From positions 1,435,276 to 1,499,275 of the forward strand of contig NZ_JAKELO010000002.1 in the NCBI RefSeq assembly GCF_028912405.1: 64,000 bases of DNA. Direction: 5' to 3'. The DNA is from Methanogenium marinum (GTDB lineage Archaea > Halobacteriota > Methanomicrobia > Methanomicrobiales > Methanomicrobiaceae). The stretch's first letter is position 1. Every line of letters begins with the position of its first letter. Below are positions 29,752 to 39,421 of this stretch, in pieces. Made by a program: the position numbers and the translations under genes. The notes beneath the pieces are model-generated. The model ran no database searches and was not told where the DNA came from. It worked only from the letters and a program-made list of their open reading frames with translations.

Positions 29752-30009
29752 ATGCAGGAAGAAATGGGAGAGATAGAAAACAGCAAAGATATCAAAAAGG
29801 GTAGCGGTCAGGGTATGTTAGCAGATCCGCCAGTACGGGGACTTGTCTATCACGCCGTGCTCTACCTCGGAGTGGTGCTTTCTCTTTTGGCGGTGAACCT
29901 CAGGACCGCTCCTGATTCTCTCTGGGTAGTGTGGATTGCCCTCATCTGGGGGCTCATCCTGGTATGGAATGCATGGCAGGTATTCCAGCCCGGCAGGAAT
30001 CAGAGATAA
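29752..30009 (+). CDS. Small 2TM-domain membrane protein
   Basis: 85-aa product with two TM helices (GLVYHAVLYLGVVLSLLAVNL and LWVVWIALIWGLILVWNAWQVF). Confidence 0.6.
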   Translation: MQEEMGEIENSKDIKKGSGQGMLADPPVRGLVYHAVLYLGVVLSLLAVNLRTAPDSLWVVWIALIWGLILVWNAWQVFQPGRNQR

Positions 30010-30491
30010 CAGGACTGAATTTCAACAACCTCTGCGGAGTCTTTTGCGGCGGCATACTCGGTGAGGGGGTCATGGTTCACCTCAAGAAACCGGATGCCCC
30101 AGCTGAAGGCCGAGAGAATTTCCTCTGCCTGCTCTTTTTCTCCCAGAATGACGAGGGCCGCTGCAAACGCCTCCACCGAGTTGAGCATAAACGGTCGGCC
30201 AAAGTGGCCGGGATTTGCAGCAACGAGAAATGGCAGTGCCCGGCGCAGGGGCCAGCGTGATACCTGAATATTCTCGAAGACTTCCCATGAACAGTCCAGA
30301 GCGGTAATGGACTTCGGTTTTCGGTCAGCAGGGGAAAGTGCCTGCGGTGCTGAGGGGTCGAGTATCAGGCTTGAATGGGGTATTCTGTCCACACGGGCAT
30401 AAACACGCACGCATCCGCGTCGCTCGAGTTTTTTAACAGAACAACGCCGGGGATCGCAGGAATTGTCGCGGTAGGCAAAGAGGGGAATCAT
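30000..30491 (-). CDS. tsr3: Tsr3-like rRNA aminocarboxypropyltransferase (DUF367)
   Basis: DPRRCSVKKLERRG, ALDCSWE, RALPFLVAANPGHFGRPFMLNSVEAFAAAL. Confidence 0.9.
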   Translation of the reverse strand: MIPLFAYRDNSCDPRRCSVKKLERRGCVRVYARVDRIPHSSLILDPSAPQALSPADRKPKSITALDCSWEVFENIQVSRWPLRRALPFLVAANPGHFGRPFMLNSVEAFAAALVILGEKEQAEEILSAFSWGIRFLEVNHDPLTEYAAAKDSAEVVEIQSCYL

Positions 30492-30527
30492 CCTTTATCT
30501 AATGGATGTTTCCATAGTGAATAATCA

Positions 30528-31391
30528 ATGTATGTACTTATGTGCCCCTGCATCGCAACGCCATCCCTTCGTGCGGTGGGGATCACGAAAGACGAGGACC
30601 TCATTGCCTTTTCTCAGGCGAAGGACCGTTGCCGTGCATTTGGCATCGATACAGTGATGATGCCCTGTTCTGAAACGCAATATCTGGGTGCTGACCATCC
30701 GCCCGGGCCATATGAAGGTCGGCTTGATACCCCGGAATTTGCAGCAATCCTTAACCGTTCGGAGGAAGCAGTCCGCACTATCATTCAGGAACGGGGGGAT
30801 CCTCTCTGTATTGTGGGGGTTGACTCATCACCGGTGTGTGGGGTGAACCAGTGGTACAGAACAGATGACCGTCAACCGGGTAGAGGAGTATTTCTCTCCC
30901 GTTTTCCGGAGATCCCTGCAGTGGATGTCTATGATTTTGCCTGTTATCGGGTGTATCTCGCAGCCCCGCTCTTTTCAGAAGCTGAACGGAGATATAATCA
31001 ATCGGTGGCAGCTCTCCTCAAAGAGCATTTCTTTGATGTGCATCTCCCACAGGAATGTGGGGACTCATCTGCTGAACGCTCAGATGATCACACAGCAGCA
31101 ATATTTACGGAGAATCTGGCAGCTCTTAGTGAGGCGGATGTGGTGGTGGCAATCATCGACGGTGCAGATGCGGATTCCGGGACGGCCTGGGAGATGGGGT
31201 ATGCTTATGCACAGGGCATCCCGGTCATTGCCCTGCGCACAGATTTCCGCAAGGCAGGTGTATCAGAACGGGTGAATCTGATGCTTGAGGAGGCTGCTCG
31301 TGTGACCAGCAAGGCAGAGCATCTGCCCCGTCTTCTTTTTTCCCCCCGTATATGCCCATTGCGTGATGATATTTGTGTTGACAACATCTAA
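30528..31391 (+). CDS. Two-domain protein: Cys-containing N-terminal domain (DUF523-like?) plus nucleoside 2-deoxyribosyltransferase-like domain
   Basis: N-terminus MYVLMCPCIATPSLR...MMPCSETQYLG...IVGVDSSPVCG; C-terminus YRVYLAAPLFSEAERRYNQSV...LSEADVVVAIIDGADADSGTAWEMGYAYAQGIPVIALRTD. Confidence 0.8.
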   Translation: MYVLMCPCIATPSLRAVGITKDEDLIAFSQAKDRCRAFGIDTVMMPCSETQYLGADHPPGPYEGRLDTPEFAAILNRSEEAVRTIIQERGDPLCIVGVDSSPVCGVNQWYRTDDRQPGRGVFLSRFPEIPAVDVYDFACYRVYLAAPLFSEAERRYNQSVAALLKEHFFDVHLPQECGDSSAERSDDHTAAIFTENLAALSEADVVVAIIDGADADSGTAWEMGYAYAQGIPVIALRTDFRKAGVSERVNLMLEEAARVTSKAEHLPRLLFSPRICPLRDDICVDNI

Positions 31392-31475
31392 TGCCAATTA
31401 TTATTGTCCCGCTAACCGACAGTTCATATATACGGGATTGGCAGCATCTCAACGCTGGTTCCGGGGACATGACAA

Positions 31476-32855
31476 ATGGCTCGACGGCGCATCCTGATTG
31501 TGGAAGATGAGGCGATCATTGCAATGGAGCTTAGGGAGACGCTTGAGCACCTGGGCTATTCGGTCGTCGGGAATGAACTCCGGGGCGAAGATGCGATTCT
31601 TGCCGCCGGGAAACTTCGGCCTGATGTCGTACTGATGGATATTCACCTGAAGGGGGATATGGATGGCATTGAAGCATCTGATCGGATTGCCCGCCGTTAT
31701 GATATCCCAGTTATCTACACTACCGCCCATTCTGATCGAAAAACCCTTTCCCGCGCCATCCGCACTCAGCCCTATGGATATATTGTAAAACCGTTTAATG
31801 AGCATGATCTCTACTCAAATATTGAGATGGCCATGCACAAGCACCGCGTGAAAAGCCGGTTGGAGGGCAGCCCGGAGATGGTGGATTCTGCCCTCAATAT
31901 GGTTGCAGGGGCTGTGATTATAACCGACGCGAAAGGCCGCATTGAACGCCTCAACCTGGAGGCAGAACGGGTGACCGGTTACTGTCTTTCTGATGTGGAA
32001 GGCGCACCGTTTTTCACTGCTTTCAGTGTTACTGTTCCTGGTCGTGACCTCATGATGGAGAAACTCCTGTCCTCCTCAGAGTATGCTGCTGGTTCCATGC
32101 TCTCTCTTCCCTCTACGATACGTGTCAGGGTGAAGTCCGGGGGGTATAGTATGGCCCACCTGAACACTACTATCATCCAGGAGAAGGGAAGTTCGAGGAT
32201 ACAGAATATCGCCTTCCTGATTGAGCCATTCGCTCCGGAAACAGGGGGGGGTGCAGCAGTTGTGTGCCCCGATCTGGCAGCAATTCTTGATGCGATGCCT
32301 GACCCATTTGCCTGTGTGGCAGAAGATGGTGATGTGATCCTGTTCAATGATCCATTCTCCGCACTCTGCAAACGGTTGGGAAATGATATCAGCGGCATGA
32401 CCCCCCATATTGCTATGGCACTGCCGGAGTCGTTTATTGGGGGGCCTTCCTTTTTCCATGAAATCCTTGCCGACAACCATTTGGTCACCCGTGAAAAAGT
32501 GGTGAAATATTCAACCGGAAGTATTGTCTATCTCATTCGGTATCTTCCGGTAGCCCGGAATGTGGATGGGGGATCAAGGAATTTAGTCTTGCAAATTCGG
32601 GATGTCACTGCAGAGACATTGGCAGTACGGCAGTGTGAACTCACACGTGAGGGGGCACAAAAGACAGATGATGCGATAGAGAAGATTGGGGATCTTTGTT
32701 CTGCTCTTAAAGAGTCCGTCCTTGCGATGTCATGGGCATATGAAAAAGGGCCTGCATTTCGTGATGCAGCAAATGAGCAGCTTGATGAGGTGAATCGGAT
32801 CATTGGTGATATTGACTTCCGGCTCATTGAGATTGAAAAGAACCGTCAGGTCTAA
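31476..32855 (+). CDS. Response regulator receiver protein with PAS domains, no kinase domain seen
   Basis: RRILIVEDEAIIAMELRETLEHLGYSVVG...DVVLMDIHLKGDMDGIEA...GYIVKPF; PAS-like ALNMVAGAVIITDAKGRIERLNLEAERVTGY. Confidence 0.88.
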   Translation: MARRRILIVEDEAIIAMELRETLEHLGYSVVGNELRGEDAILAAGKLRPDVVLMDIHLKGDMDGIEASDRIARRYDIPVIYTTAHSDRKTLSRAIRTQPYGYIVKPFNEHDLYSNIEMAMHKHRVKSRLEGSPEMVDSALNMVAGAVIITDAKGRIERLNLEAERVTGYCLSDVEGAPFFTAFSVTVPGRDLMMEKLLSSSEYAAGSMLSLPSTIRVRVKSGGYSMAHLNTTIIQEKGSSRIQNIAFLIEPFAPETGGGAAVVCPDLAAILDAMPDPFACVAEDGDVILFNDPFSALCKRLGNDISGMTPHIAMALPESFIGGPSFFHEILADNHLVTREKVVKYSTGSIVYLIRYLPVARNVDGGSRNLVLQIRDVTAETLAVRQCELTREGAQKTDDAIEKIGDLCSALKESVLAMSWAYEKGPAFRDAANEQLDEVNRIIGDIDFRLIEIEKNRQV

Positions 32856-33047
32856 GACGGAATGATCCACATTGCAGGCAGGGGCTATCCCTCAGGCGCC
32901 GATCTCTCAAATGATCTTTTTCTTTAAGAATTTAATGATTTAATGGGGTTTTTTGGGGTATTTTTTAGATTCTGGTCCTATAGTGGCTTGGAAGTTATTT
33001 TATGGTATGACATCAAAGGGGATGGCAACCCATGGGGGTGCTGGAAA

Positions 33048-33389
33048 ATGTCAGAGAGTGAATTAATACACAGAGACACGGCGCGGGAAGTGTTTATTGA
33101 GCAGTCACGCGCCCGGCTGGATGAAGTCCGGGAGATTGAAGCGCATGTCCGTGAACGGATTGGGGATGCGCCGCAGGCAGTGCAGGAAAATATTAGTGCC
33201 TGTAATCTGGATATTGACCGGCTAATCAGCCAGGCAGAGGTTGAGATTGACTGTATCGAAAATGCGGAGGAACATGAATGGATTGCAATGCGGATCAGGG
33301 TGGACAGCGCTATTGGTGAGGCTATGGGGGGGCTGGAACGTTGCTCCCTGATTCTGGATAGTCCTGCAGAGCATGTGCAGTGGGAGTGA
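33048..33389 (+). CDS. Small helical hypothetical protein
   Basis: Charged helical 113-aa ORF from internal ATG (MSESELIHRDTAREVF). Confidence 0.5.
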   Translation: MSESELIHRDTAREVFIEQSRARLDEVREIEAHVRERIGDAPQAVQENISACNLDIDRLISQAEVEIDCIENAEEHEWIAMRIRVDSAIGEAMGGLERCSLILDSPAEHVQWE

Positions 33390-33841
33390 ATCCTTGTTTG
33401 GATATTCCAGGAAGACTCTCGAACCACCTTTTTTCCATTTTATTGGCCTGAATGTCCTGACAGATTTCGGTTAATCAAAACTTCGGGAGGGGGGCACATT
33501 TTTGCGTCCGGATATGCATGTCAGAAATTACTGACTGTTTTTCATAATTCCTCGTTTTATGAATATTGATGTATGTATCACCCTTTCTGCCGGCCTGTTT
33601 CAGGCAATGGATCCGCAGAACGTTGTCTGTGATGAGTGAAGAGAATGAAATAAACAAAAATATTCTGCATTTTATTAAAGAAATCAAAAAGTGAGATCGT
33701 TAAGAGTTGGTGTTGGGGGCGCGAGGTTTGGTATTGTTTTTGTTGGTGGTACGTGTGTTGAGAGGTATGATATGGTAAGGTGTGTGTGTTGCGCCCCTTT
33801 TCTCTGGTATCTCGTTTTTTCTCCCTGGTTTGTGCTTCCGT

Positions 33842-33872
33842 GCCTTATCCGGTATCCCTATTCGGATAAGGC
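33842..33872. promoter_or_regulatory. Perfect 10-bp inverted repeat, 11-nt loop (GCCTTATCCG-N11-CGGATAAGGC)
   Basis: Read directly from sequence. Confidence 0.6.
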
Positions 33873-33990
33873 GGGATGCAGCCGCTGTGGATATCTGGTG
33901 AAAGACCACTGCGGGAGTTATGTATTGGTTCCCAACTTGTGCCAAGCTGGTACTAGTTATCTATTCGATGTGGCTGCATATATACCTTTT

Positions 33991-34011
33991 GCCTAATGCC
34001 AAGCATTAGGC
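33991..34011. promoter_or_regulatory. Perfect 9-bp inverted repeat, 3-nt spacer (GCCTAATGC-CAA-GCATTAGGC), putative operator
   Basis: Directly downstream of TATA-like gcatatatacc (33976-33986) and upstream of the HTH-PAS gene at 34075; half-site recurs as gtgcattg and gtgcattag downstream. Confidence 0.6.
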
Positions 34012-34074
34012 CGTGCATTGACTCGTGCATTAGCGAAAGCTATATGCTATGATGCGAAAAGATTCTAATCATAC

Positions 34075-35775
34075 ATGCTTGGTGCCTTTCCTCAGGAATT
34101 AACCCGGATCTGTGAGGTTCTCAGGGAGAACCCCAAGGGGATGGCAGTCCGTGACATTGCCGATGCCATTGGGATGAACCGTAACACAGCCTCACGCTAT
34201 CTGGATATGCTTCGTGTGGCAGGTCAGGTGGAGATGAAGACCTATGGCAAGGCGAAGGTCTTCTACATTTCACAGCGAATGCCCATCTCTGCGATGATGG
34301 ACTGTGCGGTTGACATGGTCTTTGTTTTGGACCCGTCGCTTACGGTTGTAGAGGCAAATGATACCATATGCACCTTTCTGGGGGGATGCCGTGATGGTAT
34401 CGTAGGTCACCCGATGCGGGAATCAGCACTTGGGGCTTTTGACCACCCCCTGATCGTAGGGCGCATCAGTGATGCAATGGAGGGGAAGGGTTCAACAGAT
34501 GAACTTCGATATATGCGAGTGGACGGTGAGGTATTTTTCCGGGTAAAAACTATTCCGACTGTGCTCAATTCCGGTTTACCCGGCGTGGCTGTTGTTATGG
34601 AAGATATCACCGGGAAGAAGGTGGCAGAAGAGGCACTCCGTGCGAGTGAACTGAAATTCCGCACCCTCGTTGAGGACATCAGTGACGCAATATGGATCAT
34701 TGGGGATGACTGGATATTCTCCTATGTGAGCCCCCGCACTGAGGATATCCTTGGGTACCTGCCGGCACGCATGGAGGGGGAGTCAATCTTCTCGTACATC
34801 CCTGACAATGATCATGAAGGGGTGGAGGCAGCCCTTGAGGAATGCCGTAAATCTGTCCGGGGATGTTCGGTTGTTCCCATTTCCATGCGTCATATAGATG
34901 GCTATTCTGTTGATGTGGAAGTGAGTGCATCCCCCCAGTTTGATCTCCTGGGAGACTTCACCGGGTATCGTGCGGTCTGTCGAAATGTAAGTGAACGGCG
35001 GGTGCAGGAGCGCAGGATTCTGCAGTGGAAGTCATTTCTTTTTTCCATCGTTCAAAATATTCCCGCAAAGGTGATGGTGACAAATGTGGAAGACCGGTCG
35101 CTGGTGTTTGTGAACCGATCATTTGAGGAGATGTTTTGCATCTCTTCTGATGAGGTGGCAGGCAGGCAGTGCAGAGATATATTTTCTCTGGATCTTTGCC
35201 GTGTGCTTCTTTGTGGGGATGAAGAAACTGTGATGTCTGCTGAGGAGGTGGATGTGCCGGAGGTTGTGGCGTTTGTCCCGGGTGTCGGGGAACGGATTCT
35301 CTGGGTCAAAAAGATCCCGGTCTTCTCCAGCAAAGGGCATCTCCGTTATATTCTTGGTATTTATGAAGATGTGACTGATAAAGTCCGGAATGAACAACGC
35401 ATTTGTGCTGAACGTGACCAGGCGCAGCAGTCGCTTGATGCGGCCGGTGTCCTGATTGCCGTAATCGCCCCGGATGGTACTATAAGAACGATGAATCGCA
35501 GGGGCTGTGAAATGCTCGGCTACCCAATGGATGGGCTTATTGGGAAGAATTGGTTTGATACCGTTGTGCCCCCGCATTCACATGCCATTTTGAAGGAGCG
35601 GTTCAATAATGTCCTTACAATAGGCAGTTTTTCTGCAGTCTCTGAAACAGGCTATCTCCTTCATGCTGATGATACATTGATCCCGGTTGCATGGCAGAAT
35701 GCAATTCTGCCGGGTGAGGATGGGGAACCGGCGGGGGTAGTCACCTCTGCTGAACCACTGCCGGAAGTGCCATGA
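34075..35775 (+). CDS. Winged-HTH multi-PAS transcriptional regulator
   Basis: N-terminal ICEVLRENPKGMAVRDIADAIGMNRNTASRYLDMLRVAGQVEMKTYGKAKVFYIS wHTH; several PAS units; no kinase domain. Confidence 0.9.
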   Translation: MLGAFPQELTRICEVLRENPKGMAVRDIADAIGMNRNTASRYLDMLRVAGQVEMKTYGKAKVFYISQRMPISAMMDCAVDMVFVLDPSLTVVEANDTICTFLGGCRDGIVGHPMRESALGAFDHPLIVGRISDAMEGKGSTDELRYMRVDGEVFFRVKTIPTVLNSGLPGVAVVMEDITGKKVAEEALRASELKFRTLVEDISDAIWIIGDDWIFSYVSPRTEDILGYLPARMEGESIFSYIPDNDHEGVEAALEECRKSVRGCSVVPISMRHIDGYSVDVEVSASPQFDLLGDFTGYRAVCRNVSERRVQERRILQWKSFLFSIVQNIPAKVMVTNVEDRSLVFVNRSFEEMFCISSDEVAGRQCRDIFSLDLCRVLLCGDEETVMSAEEVDVPEVVAFVPGVGERILWVKKIPVFSSKGHLRYILGIYEDVTDKVRNEQRICAERDQAQQSLDAAGVLIAVIAPDGTIRTMNRRGCEMLGYPMDGLIGKNWFDTVVPPHSHAILKERFNNVLTIGSFSAVSETGYLLHADDTLIPVAWQNAILPGEDGEPAGVVTSAEPLPEVP

Positions 35776-35836
35776 TTACAGGAAACTTCACGTCGCTGCC
35801 GCAACCTTTTTCTTCCTGACATGCGGGATACCCCAT

Positions 35837-36436
35837 ATGTGTTTTTTCCCATTCCGGTCATGTCGAAAAAAATCCCGGTTCTCTCTGGTATTTTTATCCA
35901 TCCTGTTTTTCGGATTTATCTTTATGTCTGGTGTGGTATCTGCAGAATCAATTGTTCCTGAACTCCCGGGGATATCTGATGTCTATGGTGTAGGGGAAGA
36001 GATCACACTTGGAGGTGAGACGAATCTTGCTCCCGGCACGAAGATTCTGATAACGATAGAGGGGGCAGAATTTCGTCCTTCAGAAAAGGGTGGGATTGGG
36101 GCACTTTCCGGCACATCAGGAATGGTGGTGGTGCAGGATGGCATCCCTTCTTTCTGGTCATTTTCTTTCACTACCCGGGGATGGGAACCTGGTGAATATC
36201 TGGTCATCATCGAAGTACCAAAGACCGGGACAGTAGTGTCGGGCTCTTTTTCTCTTCTCCCTGCTGGGAATGTATCGGAAATGGCTGTCTCGTCGCTCCC
36301 GACGGTGTCTCCATCGGATACGCCTGAATCATCACCTCTACCGCTGGCCACATCGCCCACATCTGTGCCGCTCTCTCCTGCTGCCGGAGTGGCGGGTTTT
36401 GTCGTATTTTATCTATTCCGGGCGTATTTTTCATGA
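35837..36436 (+). CDS. Secreted/membrane-anchored hypothetical protein
   Basis: Signal-like VFLSILFFGFIFMSGVVSAES; Ser/Pro/Thr-rich linker and C-terminal TM. Confidence 0.65.
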   Translation: MCFFPFRSCRKKSRFSLVFLSILFFGFIFMSGVVSAESIVPELPGISDVYGVGEEITLGGETNLAPGTKILITIEGAEFRPSEKGGIGALSGTSGMVVVQDGIPSFWSFSFTTRGWEPGEYLVIIEVPKTGTVVSGSFSLLPAGNVSEMAVSSLPTVSPSDTPESSPLPLATSPTSVPLSPAAGVAGFVVFYLFRAYFS

Positions 36437-36553
36437 GTAACTGCGATATTTTGGTGGGGTGATTGGTATCCGTTCCCGTTCAGAGGCAGAAACAGGCAGA
36501 TATATCTGTTCAGGGTCTGGAAATCTATCTGAACAGGAAGGAGTGGTTTATCT

Positions 36554-38017
36554 ATGGTTTTTTTGCGTTTAGGTATTGAAATATTTGGTTTCAGTCTGGT
36601 GGGTATTCTCTTTATTATAAACATCATATTTGCCATCTCTGTGGTCTTTGTTGAAAGGAAAAAACCCTCTGCAGCTTTGTTGTGGGTGGCTGTTCTCTTC
36701 TTTTTGCCCCTCTTTGGGTTCCTTTTGTACCTTGTATTTGGGCAGACAATATACAAAGAACGAATATTTCGGCTCAAAGAAGAGGATGACCGTATCGCAA
36801 AAGAGGTGATTGCACGGCAGGAGGAAAGGCTGGAGGGTATCCATGTGCCATTGGAGGATAAGGCAGGCGATTATCTCAATATGATTGCGATGCTGCTGAA
36901 AAATGATCAGGCGGTTATCTCAAATGACAATATTGTAGAGGTATTCACTGACGGAAATGCCAAATTCGATGCACTGCTGGAGGCAATCGACAATGCAGAT
37001 GACTTCATCCACCTTGAGTATTACATAATCAGAAACGATACCCTTTCCCGGCAGATTGCAACTGCTCTTGCACGAAAGGCACGGGAAGGAGTGACTGTCC
37101 GGGTGCTGGGGGATGCCGTTGGGTGTCACAGTCTGCCGAATGATTTTTACCGTGAGCTCACGGATGCAGGGGGGGAGGTTGCCTGGTTCTTCCGGTCAAA
37201 ATATCTCCACATCAATATGCGGGTCAACTACCGAAATCACCGGAAGATTGCTGTGATTGACGGAAAAATCGGATTTATCGGGGGGTATAATATCGGGGAC
37301 GAATACCTGGGCAAAGGCCCGCTGGGAAACTGGCGTGATACCCACCTGAAGATCACCGGCTCTGCAGTGCATTCCCTGCAGGTTCGGTTTTTCATGGACT
37401 GGAACCATGCCGCGAATGGTGATCTGGGTTTTGAAGAGCGGTACTTCCCGACCCCGGAGGAGCGTGAGGGAACGTTGGTGCAGATTGTTTCCAGCGGTCC
37501 GGACTCCCATGGCGAGGCGATAAAAAAGGGATATCTGAACCTTATCAGCAATGCCCGGGAGAGTGTCTGGATACAGACGCCGTATTTCATCCCGGACGGG
37601 AGCATCATGGATGCTCTGAAGATTGCCGCAGAATCAGGTGTGGACGTGCGTATTATGTTCCCCTGTAAACCGGACCATCCGTTTGTCTACTGGGCAGGTT
37701 TTTCTTATCTCTGGGAGCTTATGGAGTCTGGTGTGCGGGTATATAGCTATGACAACGGGTTTATCCATGCAAAAACGGTTGTTGTAGATGGTTTTGCGGC
37801 ATCCGTCGGGAGTGCTAACTGGGATATCAGGAGTTTCTCCCTTAATTTTGAAGCAAATGCCTTCCTGTACAAGGGAGACGTCCCCCCGGCCCTGAAACAG
37901 ATTTTTGCAGATGATATTGCATCCTGTACTGAAGTGACGTTGGATATGTATGGAAACCGGACTTTTGTGGTGCGTTTAAAAGAATCGTTTTCCCGTCTGT
38001 TTTCCGGGATTTTATGA
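36554..38017 (+). CDS. cls: Cardiolipin synthase/phospholipase D family protein
   Basis: Two HKD motifs (NHRKIAVIDGKIGFIGGYNIGDEY and IHAKTVVVDGFAASVGSANWDIRSF); N-terminal TMs with PLDc_N-like region. Confidence 0.93.
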   Translation: MVFLRLGIEIFGFSLVGILFIINIIFAISVVFVERKKPSAALLWVAVLFFLPLFGFLLYLVFGQTIYKERIFRLKEEDDRIAKEVIARQEERLEGIHVPLEDKAGDYLNMIAMLLKNDQAVISNDNIVEVFTDGNAKFDALLEAIDNADDFIHLEYYIIRNDTLSRQIATALARKAREGVTVRVLGDAVGCHSLPNDFYRELTDAGGEVAWFFRSKYLHINMRVNYRNHRKIAVIDGKIGFIGGYNIGDEYLGKGPLGNWRDTHLKITGSAVHSLQVRFFMDWNHAANGDLGFEERYFPTPEEREGTLVQIVSSGPDSHGEAIKKGYLNLISNARESVWIQTPYFIPDGSIMDALKIAAESGVDVRIMFPCKPDHPFVYWAGFSYLWELMESGVRVYSYDNGFIHAKTVVVDGFAASVGSANWDIRSFSLNFEANAFLYKGDVPPALKQIFADDIASCTEVTLDMYGNRTFVVRLKESFSRLFSGIL

Positions 38018-38107
38018 GTCTTTTTGGTGGGGATTTAATGTATCCCCTTTCGTGATGATCCTGATATTTTAATTTTAACTCTTCTCCCTATTTCTGATGT
38101 TTGAATT

Positions 38108-38998
38108 TTATTGTTTTTTGTCGGTTTTTTTCGGGTATTTCTCGAAAAAATGCCTAACCCGTGGAATATTCTGACGGTAGTGTACTTCCAGGGATGGTAT
38201 GGTATAGGGTAGGTACTGTGGCAACATGGCCGATGCCATCACACATTTCTCAATAAGATTTTTTTCCCGGCCAATAACACAGTTTTCCTGTTGCATCACT
38301 GCTTCCAGAAACTCTTCTGTTGTCTCAGCATGGGCACAGGTTAGGACATGGCCAAGGTCAGGGAGTATGTGGCCATCTGTTCCGCCGGTGATGCACATCC
38401 CGCGTGATTTTGCCACTTCTGCAGCCTTTTTGTTGAGTTTCCGTGACATGCCGCCGCTGATCACTTCCAGCCCGTCGAATGCATTGTACATCCGGGGGGG
38501 GAGGTACTGTCGTTCGATGCATTTTGCAAGGCCCTTGTTGAAGAGTAAGTAGCCAAAAGGGTGGGCGGCGACCATGACGCAGTTGTAGTCGTCTGCGAGT
38601 GCAGCAATATCCGGTGTTGTGAGGGTGGTTGCAAGACACGGGCTGGCACTCTTTGTATCTTTGATGTGTTTTTCGTAGCATTCCGTGAGGTCCTGTACCG
38701 AGAAGAAGTAGAGGAGGATATGTGGGCCGTCCCAGGCACTGATCTCAATCCCCGGGATGAGGAGGACAGATGCATCCTGCCGTTCAGATTCAGTTACGCC
38801 GCTCACCGCGTTGTGATCGGTTATGGCAAGGCCAATTCCTTTCTTTTTTGCAAGTGCGAGGGCGTCGCGGACGCGGGTGGGAGAATCAGAATGGTTGGTG
38901 TGAAAGTGCATGTCCACTCCGGCAAGACCGCTTTTGCGGATATCATGGATGTCGGGTTCACTGAATATGACTTGTGGAAATGTGCTATTCATAATCAT
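38108..38998 (-). CDS. PHP-domain metal-dependent phosphoesterase
   Basis: VDMHFHTNHSDSPTRVRDALALAKKKGIGLAITDHNAVSG; MVAAHPFG; GGTDGH. Confidence 0.9.
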   Translation of the reverse strand: MIMNSTFPQVIFSEPDIHDIRKSGLAGVDMHFHTNHSDSPTRVRDALALAKKKGIGLAITDHNAVSGVTESERQDASVLLIPGIEISAWDGPHILLYFFSVQDLTECYEKHIKDTKSASPCLATTLTTPDIAALADDYNCVMVAAHPFGYLLFNKGLAKCIERQYLPPRMYNAFDGLEVISGGMSRKLNKKAAEVAKSRGMCITGGTDGHILPDLGHVLTCAHAETTEEFLEAVMQQENCVIGREKNLIEKCVMASAMLPQYLPYTIPSLEVHYRQNIPRVRHFFEKYPKKTDKKQ

Positions 38999-39421
38999 TC
39001 TTCTCAGGTATTATTCGGTTGTCGTGGCTCATACTTACCAGTGATGTCTGGCGGGTGTACGTCTGTCTGTAAATACTTGAAAAATATGGAGAATTATAAT
39101 CAAGTGTGTCATTTTGTTGAAGACTGTGCTCTGCAATGCATCCTGAAGGGCAGATTTGTCAGGGGCATCATCTTTTGTATAGGGTGGTTCGGGGATGTTT
39201 TTTTGTGATGTATTTTTTCAGGTTTTTTATGTGATAATCGCAGTTTCTTTTATCCGTGACAGCATGAGGAAAAAACTGGTCTGATTGTGCGCTTCAGGTA
39301 TATGTATTATAGTCCGTGCTTAAAAAAACAAAATTACTATTTTAATGTATGTTTTATGCCCGATATGGGGATATATCCGGTACAACCAAATCTTAAGTAT
39401 CTATTATTGAGGTTAAAAATT

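Noticed and set aside
33691-33996. 101-aa ORF upstream of the HTH-PAS gene
   Set aside because: GT-rich, Cys/Val-rich low-complexity translation overlapping perfect inverted repeats; more likely non-coding.
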